Positions 38,264 through 50,859 of a DNA stretch of 64,000 nt are shown here, piece after piece. The notes under the pieces are model-generated. The model worked only from the letters and a program-made list of their open reading frames with translations, made no database searches and was not told the DNA's origin. Made by a program: the position numbers and the translations under genes. Numbering within the stretch: the stretch's first letter is position 1; every line of letters begins with the position of its first letter. The DNA comes from Syngnathus acus (Eukaryota > Chordata > Actinopteri > Syngnathiformes > Syngnathidae): contig NC_051089.1 in the NCBI RefSeq assembly GCF_901709675.1, positions 8,737,476-8,801,475 of the forward strand, in the 5' to 3' direction.

Positions 38264-38286
38264 GATTTATTTATTTATTTATTTAC
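38264..38286. repeat. (TTTA)n microsatellite
   Basis: An uninterrupted run of about six ATTT units, an ordinary simple repeat. Confidence 0.8.
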
Positions 38287-40049
38287 ATTTATGGTCATCA
38301 CAGTCTTCGTTATGTGGTGGTTGACATCACACGTGGCAATGGCAACACATGCAGTGGTATTTTTTCCCAGAGCATTTTTGGTCCGGCTCAACTACATTTT
38401 AGAAGCATTCGACTTTAGAGGGTCTACGGTCAGTTCATTACTGCTAAATCATCAAAGCGTGCAGAAATTGTTACTTGCTCGTTAAATCCAAATAATCCAT
38501 CATACTTTACAGGGCTCTAGAGAATTAATCAAATTACCAGCAGGTTACGTTTTTTGACCTAAAGTAGAGCTTTTGATGAGCGGGTCGTAAAGGTCTTCAA
38601 GGTTAGAGGATCAACTTGTTTGTATCATATCTGTCCTGCAAGAGGTCACAGTTATAAAGAACTGGATTCATTCAAGCTATTATGCAAAATCAATTTTGGT
38701 CCCAGCTGATCCATCATGCAACCAGAAGAAATGTTTCTCTTTGAGTGTTGGTTGACTAAACCGGCAGCACATACTTTATATACTGCTGCTGATTTGTTGA
38801 CAAGCCAACTGAAGTGTAATTCAGAATGCTCAAGATCATGTTTCCAGATGCTCAAGAAACCTTTGGTGCTCCCTAACTGGAAAACAAGGCAGACAAACTC
38901 AAGGTCAAAACATGAGTCAGGTGGTTTTATCCAGTAATTAGAATCTTTGGACTAGAACCTTCAAGGTGTTCTTGTTGGCTCCGTAACAGAGCCAGACTGA
39001 GCCAGCAGCCTCTGGATCTCCTCACAGTGTCGACTAGCCAGCAAAAAACCACCAGGAAGTGGCGGCAAGAGCAGAAACAGATGGAATTCTAAACGTGTGG
39101 CCGTGTGACGTCAGAGAAACCAACATGTATCATTAGCGCAACCACAAGCTTTACCCGCAAGTTCGTCTATTCATTTAACAACTTCAGCCGGGGAATGTGA
39201 CAATGACCAGATTGTCCAAAAGAGTTCATTAGAAGTTCTCTCATCATATTTGGTCAGATGCACTCACTGCCAGAGTATCTGAATTTACTGCAATTACTAA
39301 TCCTGAATCTTGGAGTGGCGATTTATTGATGAAGAGTCATGCAGACAACTCGGATTGTGTTGGGATGAAAGGCCTAAATGAGATTATAGTGGCTGAATTG
39401 ATGGCAAAAAATGATGTATGTTTTTTGTTTTGGTGGGGTCATGTGACTGTTTTTTCTGTTGGTTCAATAAAAAATGAAAAAACAATGCAGTTTTCTGCTG
39501 CATTACTCCAATATTCCACATAATTTATCAGTAATTTTTAGTCTCATTACGTTTTCTTTCTTTGCATCTTATACTCCATCAAAATGTGTTTTATCCTCTC
39601 GTTCATTTCTCAAAGGCTAAACGTGTGAAGGGACAAGGCAGAATACTGTGGAGAAGAAAGTGTGAAGTTAAGTCTTTCTTCTCCAGTTCTGGTGTTTGTA
39701 TAGAAATTGCTCCCTTCATCCTCCATTAAAATGTCGCACACAGTTGTGTCAAAACAGTCCCTTCAAAGTGGCTGTCAAAGACATATGCAGATGAGAGCCA
39801 CTCTTCGCCGGCCGTCCTGTGGGCAAACATTACTTCCAGCTGAGCAAACATGCTTCAAGCGAACAAGCTATGTATGACAGACGGCTCGAGTTTCTGGTCA
39901 AACATCATCGAGCATAAACACACATACTGTAATAGCAGCCCGCTTCTGAGGATACAGAGCCTCTATAGATGAGAAGAGGTGGACTAATATGTAATGTAGC
40001 TTAAAGACACAAAACATCTAAATTATAGTGGGAAAGAGCATATTAGGTA

Positions 40050-40170
40050 CTTAATGAGAGTTAATTAACACGGGCGATAAGTTACTGCTTATGATTTATG
40101 TAGTCTTCCCTGTATGGATGTTAATGAAGGAGCATAAAGTTAAGGAGAAAAGAAAAAAATGTCTGCGTCG
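40050..40170. promoter_or_regulatory. Candidate regulatory block around GTTAATTAAC palindrome
   Basis: GTTAATTAAC at 40060-40069 is a perfect 10-bp palindrome of the paired-homeodomain/HNF1-related type. TTAATGAG lies just before it and GTTAATGAAGG about 60 bases after it. The block has no simple repeat. It is called only as a possible enhancer core. Confidence 0.22.
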
Positions 40171-41429
40171 TTAAAAGAGACACAACAAATCTTAATCAAG
40201 GTTGTGTTTTAATTGGCGTGAGTGCAGGTTTATGGAAGACTCAATTGGCCTCTCGACACCAGTTTGATGCGCTCATTTTGCAGCTGCAGCTCAGCTCCAC
40301 TTTGACCCTTCATCCCGACGTGATCATCATGAGGGCAGACCCTTGGCCTCTCATTATTAAACTCTTTATACAGCTCACATTGGACATCTGATAATATTGT
40401 CTGTTGTTCGAGAGAACGTGTCAATATTGTAATTTGAGTTTGGAGGTTTTGGGGCGAAAGAAATCACTCTGTCGTATTTACTGAAATACTCAATATGGCC
40501 GAACACTGGTACCGTGGGGCAACTTTTGTTGTAACACATTCATTTTATTAGACAGAAGGCAAGCAAACTTATTGTTTCTCATCCCATTTTTCCAGTTTTT
40601 TTTCCCCAAAGAAATGTATCAATCCTCCAGGTTTGTTCAGTCTAAAGGACACAGGTAGTGTGGCGTAGCTCTTGGCAGCATTGAGCGGGTGACAAATAGA
40701 CTTTCCTAGGCTGAAACAGCCCAGAAGGCTCACTCAGACGTCTTGATGAATGGAGAAGTGAGCCACATCAGCCATGTTTTCTTCTTTTTTCTTTTTAATA
40801 TTATGGCTGTCACGGCACCTTTGCAATGTCCACTGAGCAAGTATGCAAATGATCTGTTGGCTGACTAATCCTTTTTTCACAATAAATGTCCCCGATTATT
40901 TTTAAGAATTCCATTTTCCTTTATTAAAGTCCAAATTATTTACAAGATATTCTGCCTTATAACGTAGACAATTTTGGAGATGTAATAAGCACACAAATTT
41001 GACATGCTTTGTCAAAATCCGCTTTACACTCTCAATTTTTACTATGGCACCAATGCCGCAGACGACTCTCGCTACCATGACGACCAGGGCCAGCTCTATT
41101 AGTTGGATTGCATTTTTCACTCATGGAGTTGGCACTTCATTAACAAGCTGCCGAATTACACTTGTCAATTAGTGTGTGGATTTGTCTGTATGGAACGTCC
41201 AATCCAGTCCTGCTTCAATGGAACAAATGCCATGTGTATAAATACTGGACCTTAAGCACAGCACTGCAGTCTAATGACCCTTTGCATCTCCTGTACATGT
41301 CCCCGAGACTAACCAATAAGAGTTTTTGCTGCTTGTGCTCAAAATTGTTTATTTTGTGTCATTTAGCTTTGACTTGGCCATTGATGGTTTAACGCGAGGT
41401 TCACGTGGAGTTCAAATGTTGCATCAGGC

Positions 41430-41720
41430 ATTTTTTGAGCCGTCCACGGCAGTGAGGTGTCTGTAAGGAGAGGCCAGGGAGGAATACTTTCAATTAGAGT
41501 GATTTATGGGAGACTTTATGGAGCTTATTACATGTGGGTTAAGATTGCGACTTTTCTGCTCTGTTACGGTGGTCATTTGCGTGTTGATTACATGAAGAAG
41601 AATTGGACGTGTGGCAAATATCCCCAATGACATCAGATCTCATCGTGGCTGCCATCAATCTGAAGTGACGTGCACCTCATTAGTCTTAATGAACCTCATC
41701 TACAAGACTATTTTCTCTTC
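41430..41720. promoter_or_regulatory. Candidate regulatory block, about 290 bp
   Basis: A long repeat-free segment with even composition carries CAATTAG (41491-41497), TGACGTG (41666-41672, half of a CRE) and CATTAGTCTTAATGA (41678-41692), an imperfect inverted pair of homeodomain words. It has no open frame of note. Its length and texture resemble conserved non-coding elements near developmental genes. This is inference without alignment. Confidence 0.27.
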
Positions 41721-42909
41721 AGTTGTTCGCAAACAGAAAGTCAAACGACACAAATATTCTACTACCATGCCCCAAGGGATTTGATCTTTGATTTTGAAAA
41801 TTAGAAGATAAAAACAAGAACAGAACTGTAAGGTTTTTGCATCTATTGTTTCTGTGGTGATCTCAATAATGAAGATATGTCATTAATTAAACCAAAAGTG
41901 AAGCACTTCTGTAACATTAAAACAAATTGTCGTTCAAAATGTGTCACATTTGGGCTACACCTGGAGAGAAAAGATGATTTTATTTAAGAAAAAAAAACAT
42001 TGCTGGCACCTCACTGATGACAAAGAAATTGTGTGTGAAGCTGATATATGATGGAGTTGTGTTCCTTCAGTGGTGATGCAAGACAGAATGTGCCATAGTC
42101 TATCACAGGAGTAAAGATATAATTAATTCTGTTTTTAAAGAACTTCTGGACTGCCATAAAAACAGCCATATGCACAGTGTGAATGGAGCTTCTTGTGCCA
42201 AACTAGTTCATCACACTCTGACCTCAAAATGTTGTACGTTGTTACTTTCAAACATAATAGAAATAATTGCAAATCAGAATTGAGCTTCTACCTGAGATCA
42301 TAACCCGAAACGATGTTGCTGAGAGTCAACTTTGCATTGGATAGAACCAGCTAAGTGGGCACGGGATTTAAAAGAAAGCAATCAAATCAGACACTTTTCA
42401 TTGAGGTTGTCATTCACCGATAGTCTTTCCCCCCTCCCCACAATAGAAACATTGTTTCATTTCCCGTCTACATGGCTGAGCTGCCTAATTTTACGCCAGG
42501 CTTTGAAGGCAATTTCACATCGCCTGCGTCCTCAGTGATTTCAACTTGGTATGCATTATTTACACAGACGCGACTGCGTGGGGGGGTGTCGTTGGCCGGG
42601 GTCTAGGTCTATCAGAACACTCCTTGCCCCAGGTAATTATCCAGACGTCTTAGTGCGGGCCGTTGATGAAATGTGCGCATGTTTATGCACATGAAGGGGG
42701 ATTACACGTTCAAACAGTCCAACCACTATTTCACTTCCTCGCTGTGTAATTATAAACGGATTAGGCTGCGTTCAAAATGCAAAGACGCCCCTTCTTTGGA
42801 GTCATATCCTGTTCCGAATAATATCATCTATATGAATACACGCCCTTGTCTTATCTTTTATTTGAAAAGTGGGAAAACAAACCAACAAGGTGCTTATGAC
42901 TTTTGAAAG

Positions 42910-43030
42910 GGAACGAAATAACAATATCTATTACAAATTCATGGAGCGCCGCAATGTTAAAGTCATAATGGGCTGCAGGCAATGAGAAGGGAAGACACAG
43001 TGAATTAATTATGCTGGCAAAGAAAAAAGG
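42910..43030. promoter_or_regulatory. Candidate regulatory block with GAATTAATTATG
   Basis: GAATTAATTATG (43002-43013) contains overlapping homeodomain sites. The preceding 90 bases are repeat-free with several CpG. The evidence is weak and compositional. Confidence 0.18.
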
Positions 43031-44655
43031 GGCATTGCATTGGCCCTTCAGTGGCTTTCTCCTTCTACTAGTCTGCCAACCACATAATCAGCAGGATCAC
43101 TAATTGAGATATACTAGCTCAAAAATGGGAGTTTGGAGTTTCTGAAATATTTGTCTATTTTTAAGGCTATTTTTTTTTACATCCACACAAGCACACATTC
43201 ATATTTTTTTTCACACCGTAAAAAAATATCCATTTACTGCTGACACATCCATATACAGTTCAAGGGACACAAAAAGCTTGAGCTAAAAATATGTTTCATG
43301 GAAAATTTTATTGTGCATACTCTACATTTTTCCTGTATGATGAATACTCCTATTTGCTTTGTTTGGGGAAAATTATTTCAAAAACCATCGAGGATACATT
43401 GTTCTAAGTCCATCAGTTACGCATTTATAGAAACATTCCTGTCTCTCATTTGCCAACAACCCGACTACCAAATGGAAGCAAATCAACGAAGCGACAAAAG
43501 AAGCAACTGCTTAAAATGAGGGATAAGTAATTACACAAGCAACTCTTTATTTGCCTTTTCTGTGAGTCAACCACAAAAGATAACATTTATTAAAAAACTA
43601 AAAAAACAACATGTAAATTTGAAACCAGACTACAGAGCTTCCACTATAATCTCGAAGTTAGTTCCATTGTCGCCAAGTTTCTTTGTCGGTGCTGCACGTG
43701 TGTTCCAGTGCTCCTTTGGCTTTAATCAGGGTGAGCGTTTTTGCTGCACAACGTCTTAATGCCTTCAGAAGGGCAATATTACAGCTGAGGGAGCCTTCTG
43801 GCATATTAGCGATGTGGAGGTTGAGAGTGCAGGCCCCAGTCATTCCCACAATAAGGAAGAGTTACACCAGAGACAGAAACAATAACTGCACTTCCTCCAC
43901 AATGGTGCCCCGTGCGCCTAAATGCAGAAAAATGACAGGAGGCGTTGTTCCCAGCTGCATTACTTTTGAGTTACTGAGAGGATTTGCAATTCAAAGAGCT
44001 CGAGGAGTGCTGACCACAACACTAACACATTTGCCCACAGAGGCAAATAAGACCTGGGGCAATTTGCAGCACCTTTTGCAAGGAAACACACTTTTGGACC
44101 GAGTCATGTAAAATACAAGTATGATAAATACCAAAGCTAATGAGGCCGAATTTAATTTTCACAAGGAAAGATAAAGGTGTTAACTTTCTGTCAAGGACTT
44201 CTTTATTGTTGAAGCAACTTTGATGGAATTGGCCTTGATTATTTTGCAAAGTAGCTTAAACGCTCCACTTGTAAATGAATGTTTAGCATATTTGCTTAAC
44301 CGATAAAAAAAAGTCTGTCCAATTTATTAGCATTTGTCTGAAGCATTAAAAAACATGAACTTGCGATGAAGCATTCCTGTGACTTAAAAGACATCAGTTA
44401 CGTAATCTGATACATTTTACTTGTATAATTAATTAATCACAGGAAGCTTCCATATGGTTGAGCAACATATGAAGAGAGCCGGACTTGCTGATTCTTTGTA
44501 AGTGCACCCAATTAATCAGCCTCATCAGGTCTGGACTTGCTGTGCTGCTCTCCGGCCTCTGAGAAATACAACTTGACCGTTCCTCTGGACAGTCGTGTCC
44601 ACTCTTAACACATCTGTGATTAATGATTAAACTTTCAACTACCATAAGGGACTTT

Positions 44656-44669
44656 GGGGGGGGGGGGGG
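44656..44669 (+). repeat. G14 homopolymer
   Basis: A run of 14 G directly precedes a short T run. Long G runs are unstable and prone to sequencing-length error, so the exact count may not be reliable. Confidence 0.8.
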
Positions 44670-47600
44670 ATTTTTAACCAGTACATTTGTGAGTTTGTGT
44701 CTCAAGTCATGACAGGATAATTTTTTTTCTCCATATCACTTTTTTTTTTACTGTATCATAAAGTGTACCAAGCAACTCACTTAAACACTGAAATAAAAAT
44801 GTGCTTATAATTTGCTGTTGATCAATAAATAGGTGGTGAAGGGTCAAGAAAATTCATACGATAACTATAAAGGATCTTACGCTTTTTCTCTTAATCTAGT
44901 ATATTCTTGACATTGTGACATTGAATTCACATTTCAAGGCAGGTACATGAACAACAACAAAAATCTCCCCAACTGTAAATATGCAACATTTATTCAAGCA
45001 CGGTAACTACTGTGAAATCAAGTTATGAGGGGAGAGGCCTATAAACCCAATTGATTGATTGACTGACTGACCTATGTGAGAAGGCAAAAGCCACTTTCTC
45101 ATGCAAAAACAATCAATTAGTGCTTCAGGTGGGATCCATGGCCGCTAATCAGCGAGCACTGCGCTCAAGGTGAAGAGACGTGAGTGCAGAAACACTTTTT
45201 GCCCCAGTGGTAGTATGGAAATATTTGTTACCACAATGACATTGGGGTAGAAAATCGCATCCTGCTTGTTTGCTAATTATTATTTGTATGCATTCCACCA
45301 AATGTTGTACATGTCTATAGCATCAAGAATCAATTCAATTGTATTGTATATCTCTAAAGATAAGGAAAATGGCAGGCAAAGCGAGAAAAAAGGCCACTTG
45401 ACGATGTCTGACAGCCTCCAACAAGCCAGTGAGCCACATAAGTGGAGATAATTATCACACCCTCTATGCCCAACTCAACACTTCATTACAGTCCAGCTTG
45501 GATTTAGTTGAAAGTCACTCTGATTGTGTTTGACTTGAGCAATAAGCAAGCCTTTTGGACCGAAGTCGATCTGCATTTGTGTGTAAGTCAAACCAACGGC
45601 ATCTGGCTTTCACATTACATTTCAGGCTGACTTTTGAGGGAAAGTGCTGGAAGTGAATGAAAACCCTGCCCTCTGCCTGCGCAAATTGGACATTTTCCAA
45701 GAATGCATTTCACACACCATGAAGCCTAAAGAATTTTTTTTTTTAAATCTGGGCTTTAAGATGCGATGCCAGGGCTTTGGCATTTTTCCGAGACTGTGAA
45801 CTTAAACATTTCCAAGAAATAACAAGCTCCTTTGCATTTAAAAGATAGCAGGATGTATTAAAATATGGCTAATTTAAAAATGTTCTTTAACTTGGATTTC
45901 ACCGCAAAATGCACTCTGTAGCATGAAGATACTTTTAATTCTATACTTATCCATCACGAAATGTATTACCTACAAGTTGCATTGGACAGTTTAGTAAGAC
46001 GAAATTAGCGGAAATTGACTGTTAAAATTGAGAGGAGTCAGAGGAGGACTGAGAGTGGAAACCCAAAAGTGGGAAATTTTCAATAGAAAAATGTAATGGA
46101 GATGATAAACTGTGAAAAAAAAAGAATAAAATAACATTTTTTAAAAATATACAGAAAAATAGTTCACTTGTTTTTTTAAATCAAAATTTTGACTTTATGG
46201 CTTTTCCTAGTTGAAGATCGAAAAAATTCAAAGTTCACAATTATTATTATTGCAATTATTATGAAATCTAGCTGTAATATTAATATGTAATGTCATATTG
46301 TTCGTAGTTTCCATTCTGTTTATTACTCAATTCATATGATCCCATGACAGGCAAAAGCTTAAATTACAACAGAAACAATGTAAATAAAACCTTAGTAGTA
46401 CTATGTTCTCAAAGGACACTTTGTCAATGCTGGACCTAAACTTTTGACTACCCCGATTGTATCACAGCATAGTTTAACATGTTACCTCCAACAGGCAGCT
46501 GCATATATGTAGTGTGACCTTTCCCAAAATCCTCAAAGCAAACCCTCACTAAGCCCCCAAATCGACATCACACAAGCAGCGTCTGCACAAGAGTTGATTT
46601 ACTGTCAAACCAATGTCTTGTTAGCAGCTCAAACATAGCGAGGGCACGGAATGGAAATAGATATGATTGTCCAACATTATACAATAACAAATCTTCTTTA
46701 AACTAACAGGGGGCACAGAGACTCTATTCAGGATCTCCAACTTTTCTTCTTCTACCCCCCCATATCTAATCCTGTCACACAATAAACAATATGAATTCTT
46801 CTAATAACATCACCGCCAGTCAAAATACCTGTTAGAACTGAGTCATGGGGGTAGAGACCGACTCACAAGAAAGGGAAACCTGTGAAGGTCTGTGATGTTT
46901 CCTTAACTGTGGATCAGCGCTAATCTCTCTTGGCTCATGTCTGAGTGCTGGGCTGTGGAATCAAACTTGAGGGAGTTTATTCACTTAGTCTGTAGAACAT
47001 TCCAAGTTTTGGGCTAGGCCAAACAAACTGTCTTGAAAACAAATGACCTCCATCTTTGGTTTTCAATTGGATCATCGATTAGGTATCCAACATGATGCAA
47101 TTAATGAACGAAATGTGAACTTTTTTCATACTCAAGGCGCAAATACTTCACAAACAAATACGAGGGAAAAAGATGTTCTCGGCTCATATCTTGAGAAGCT
47201 CGTAAATCGTGTCATATTTCAACTGTAATCTCATTCGTGCAGGTCATTGTCTTCTTGGGGCCTTTAGTTACTGTAAGAACTGGTCTCACTTCATGTTGGA
47301 TGGAAAATAAAATCTCCCTGGCTTCTTTCAAGGCTCATTTAGGGGTCTTGATACTTTCACACACACTAATGACGGGGTGGCCATTATATTTGTAAAAGCC
47401 AGCGCAAGGAGTGAAAGAATCCTTTCAGAGGTGTAAGTAAACAAGAGCAAGAAAAAAAATCAACTGTAATTTTGTCATTTTGAATTAGAAATTAAAGTAC
47501 TCCAACAAGGGTCGCACATTACCTTTGAGGCGATTCCCACGAATCAACTTCTGCGTTGTGATAAACGGTCCCATGCCTTGCCGGGACCACCTACCCGGCA

Positions 47601-47929
47601 GGAAAATCCAGTCATGCACCTGGAAGCAGGTCCGAGCCACAAACTAACAAATGGCGTGAGAGTAAGGGGAGTTATTACACAGGACCTTGGCACACACTGA
47701 AGCCAGCAATTTATATTCTATTCTTTGCCGTCTCTTAAAAACAAGCAAAAATCCAACCAAGAGAATTCCCGCTAGACATCTTGAATCTTGCAAACAAAGG
47801 CTATTAAAGACTCAGCTTCACCTGCTTCATTGTAAGTCCTCTATTGGAGGAACATTGGTACATGAGTCCCCTTTTCATGTCATGTTATTCTACGAGACGT
47901 ACATTATGAGGTTTCGACCTGTTCTCATA

Positions 47930-48275
47930 AGCTTTCTTCCTTGTTTCTACCAATCAGCTCCATCAAGGCCCTCGTGTCTTGCCCAGGTGTGCCTTCTCTC
48001 GTCGGTTTGCTTGTATTTAAGTTCCTGGTTTCTTTCAGTCTTTGGCGGTTGATTATTGCTGTCATGTGTTTTTGTTAGGCATGTTAACGATGTTATGTTA
48101 TGTTTCCTGCAAGTTTGAGTTAATTGCTTGAGTAGCTTTGAAGTTTGCTTTTTGGAGGGGGACTTTTTTGCTATTTTAGCGTTTCAATAATTTCAGGTCC
48201 CTTCTTTTTATTTTGAATAAATGCCTTTTTTGTAATGCAGTACTTCTGCTCTGCATTTGGATCCACCTTCCAGAT
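47930..48275 (+). mobile_element. LTR-like segment (possible solo LTR)
   Basis: The order is CAGGTGTGCCTTCTC, a TATA-like GTATTTAAGTTCCTGG (about 48013), T-rich DNA, an AATAAA signal (about 48218), then TCTGCATTTGGATCC-like sequence at the end. In my recollection this promoter-to-polyadenylation order with those words marks LTR-type repeats abundant in fish. No second LTR or coding domain is near, so it would be a solo LTR. Boundaries are approximate. Confidence 0.45.
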
Positions 48276-48323
48276 CATGTTTATTTGTCTTATTTTCTAT
48301 TCTAATTGATATAATTTTGAAAA

Positions 48324-48495
48324 TACCGTAATTTTCGGACTATAAGTCGCGTTTTTTTTCATAGTTTGGGTGGGGGGGCGACTTATACTCAGGAGCGACT
48401 TATATACATATATATGGTTTTTTTCACTTTTTTGGGCATTTTATGGCTGGTGCGACTTATACTCCGGTGCGACTTATAGTCCGAAAATTACGGTA
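48324..48495. mobile_element. Short inverted-repeat MITE with perfect 27-bp ends
   Basis: The element begins TACCGTAATTTTCGG and the first 27 bases are exactly reverse-complementary to the last 27 (48469-48495). If the outermost TA at each side is a target duplication, the ends are CCGTAATTTTCGG, as expected for Tc1/mariner-related MITEs. Inside, GCGACTTATA-type words recur directly at 48378, 48395, 48452 and 48469, with their inverse at the left end, so the single strand can fold into a hairpin. The length is 172 bp with no coding capacity. Perfect ends suggest a young or gene-converted copy. Confidence 0.9.
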
Positions 48496-48499
48496 GTTA

Positions 48500-50670
48500 T
48501 TTTCTTATGTTAATCTTTGTGCAAAAACGTTTTTGAAAAGCATGTCACTTAGACCTTTATTTTTTTTAATGATTTGTTCTGAAAACAAATGTGTAAGATA
48601 ATGTTGTTGTGATCCACGTATGCTATTTTGGTAGGGGGCTTAATTGGACCTAGAGGGAAAAAAAACATCCTTTCAATTTGGGTGAAATGATCTTCGCTGT
48701 GATATGCACTATAAATCAAAAACACAACGTCCTTCTAGAAACCTGTCGTCCACTAACACCTCCCACTGTGACACATTAATTCTAACTTCCCGGATGCAGC
48801 CCATCCCAGGCCATGAATACGTAATGCCCCAAAATATGTCATATTCACACTGCATGATGTCCCGTTGTGAATAAATACAACATATCCATCAAAACATTGG
48901 CCAGTGAAACGGTAATCCGTTTCTATGGAGGCAGGTTGGAGACTGTTGGCTAACAAAAACATGTGGAAAATATGGAATTTAGAATAGAGTGCAGACAAAG
49001 GTTCACCTACGAGCAAACCACATTGTGGAAACAGCTGTTTCTGTAATTAGCAGCATGTGCTTTGCAGATAGGGATCTAAAAGCCTGTTAACTCCTGGTGC
49101 TAGATGATAATCAACACACACTACAAGTCAAACTCAAGCATACAAATCACATCGTGCTTGGAGTAAAAGGTGAAATGACAGGAGTGCACTATTTTTCTTT
49201 TCGTCAGAATGGGGGAAGTTTGCATCATGAATCAAATGATGATAAGAGTAAATAAATGCGACAAAATGCCAGAGCATAGCATTTGTTAGTAAGTCAGTCC
49301 ATTTATTAGCATGCCTGTTTCTACATTGATGGATGACAAATGATGTAAAATGGATTACAGGGGACAAGACTCAATCATTATATCAGTATGTGCAAAGGTT
49401 CACGATTTAATCTGGATTTGCAGCAAAATGGGTTTTTGCTCTGTATGTGTGTCAAGCCTCAACTAGACACGCTGTGATCATTTGTCTCTTTTTGGCTCCT
49501 ATTGAGCTCTGATGGCTTCAGGTTGACGAACGGTGCTGGTGACTGATGACAAGCTAATAACCGCTGCTAACATGACGATAAAGTCAACAAATGTGCCCAG
49601 TGTTTTGCAGTCATGACAAATGTTGATAACTCTTTGAGGGAAGACTGTCACAAATGAATAAAGGCTACAGGTAGGCCTTTGCACAAAGAGCTTTAGTTGG
49701 TCATGGATGCCAAATGCGCTGCTGACCCTACTATTGGAATATGACACTTTATGATGTAATTATAATCCTAAACAATCGAAAGACACCCAATTTCATCCAC
49801 ATATTGGGGTCATCTACAGTCAGAATTTGTAGAGTAATCAAAGTTTTTATTTCTTATTTCTATAACTTTTAAGTGAAAATGCACTATACCTTTTTAAATA
49901 TAACATAATTTGGGAAAACCCTTTTTTTTTTAAATTCCGTTATATTTTGATAAGTGCCTCAAAGGCTAACATTTGGCAAAGATATACTATTAGATTCCAT
50001 AAGAGTTCTTGCAAATAGTCTGCAACATGTTTTACCGCAACTACTAAAATGCCCCGGAGAAACCATTGCTGCTCACATCCATCTGTTTGTATCTCTAAAG
50101 TGAAGGTGCGTGGAAAGAAATGGGCGACTATCAGACAAAACAGAAGGACTAACAAAAGCTCGAGTCTAAACATTGCCTACCCATCCCTCCTTATTCACGA
50201 CACACCCTCAGCCCCTCCTTCCACCTGCCCCACCTCCCATTTTGTTATTGCTCCTTCTGCTCCTCATGTCTGTTAAGTCAGCATGACATTTTATGATGCC
50301 TGGATATTAAAAAGCAGTTTCTATTATGTGTGAGAGGGAAGTGGAAAGAGCCACGCTCATGCTAGGTAATTAGGGGAAGCAGGCAGGGGGATATTTATGA
50401 ATGCATGGGGGGGAGACCAGGGGAATTGGTGTGTAATGTCCTGCTGTCAGTAACACTTTCTCTTTAACTCTGTACTGAACAGTATGGCTTCCTAAATGCT
50501 TTGGTTCATTTGTCTTTAGCGACGCTGCAGCAAATTGTTGCAGTGATCAAGTTTAGAAAATAAAGCAATGATGGATTTGATTTCACAAATGAACTAGAGA
50601 TGTATAAGATACTACAGATATAATTACTCTGAACTTCTGTGCAGAATAATGCTGCCTGGAGAAGTTGCTA
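48500..50670. other. Non-coding DNA, no gene recognised
   Basis: Short unmatched frames on both strands only. No repeat or RNA gene is recognised between the MITE and the Tc1-like end. Confidence 0.55.
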
Positions 50671-50674
50671 TATC

Positions 50675-50850
50675 CAGTATAAAGTCTACACATCCCTGGT
50701 GCAAATGCCTTTTTTGTGGTTGAAATAAAAAACATGACATAATTAAAAATCATGCCAAAATCTGTTCCACCATTAATATGCCCTTTAACTTGCTTTGAGA
50801 CACAATTAATAAACAAAAAACAAATAAAAAATAATTAACTTTTTACGAAA
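50675..50850 (+). mobile_element. Tc1-like transposon left end
   Basis: CAGTATAAAGTCTACACATC at 50675 is a degraded version of the fish Tc1-like end CAGTGGATATAAAAAGTCTA. It is followed by CAAATGCC, TTTTTTGTGG, an A-rich GAAATAAAAAACATGA stretch and CCACCATTAATATGCCC, which parallel the sub-terminal sequence of that family. It belongs to the same family as the end at 13254-13285. No transposase follows, so the copy is a fragment. Confidence 0.6.
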
Positions 50851-50859
50851 ATAATTTTA

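Larger units (their letters stand above)
37600..47920. other. Mostly unique non-coding DNA, no gene recognised
   Basis: Frames are short and unmatched (longest 142 codons, plus strand 43683-44111). The stretch holds a TTTA microsatellite, a G14 run and several blocks with clustered homeodomain words, listed separately. Very few recognisable transposon remnants occur here compared with 22400-26600, which fits a region holding functional regulatory DNA. Confidence 0.5.

Noticed and set aside
43683-44111. 142-codon plus-strand frame
   Set aside because: No domain recognised, low plausibility of composition, and an opposite-strand frame overlaps.
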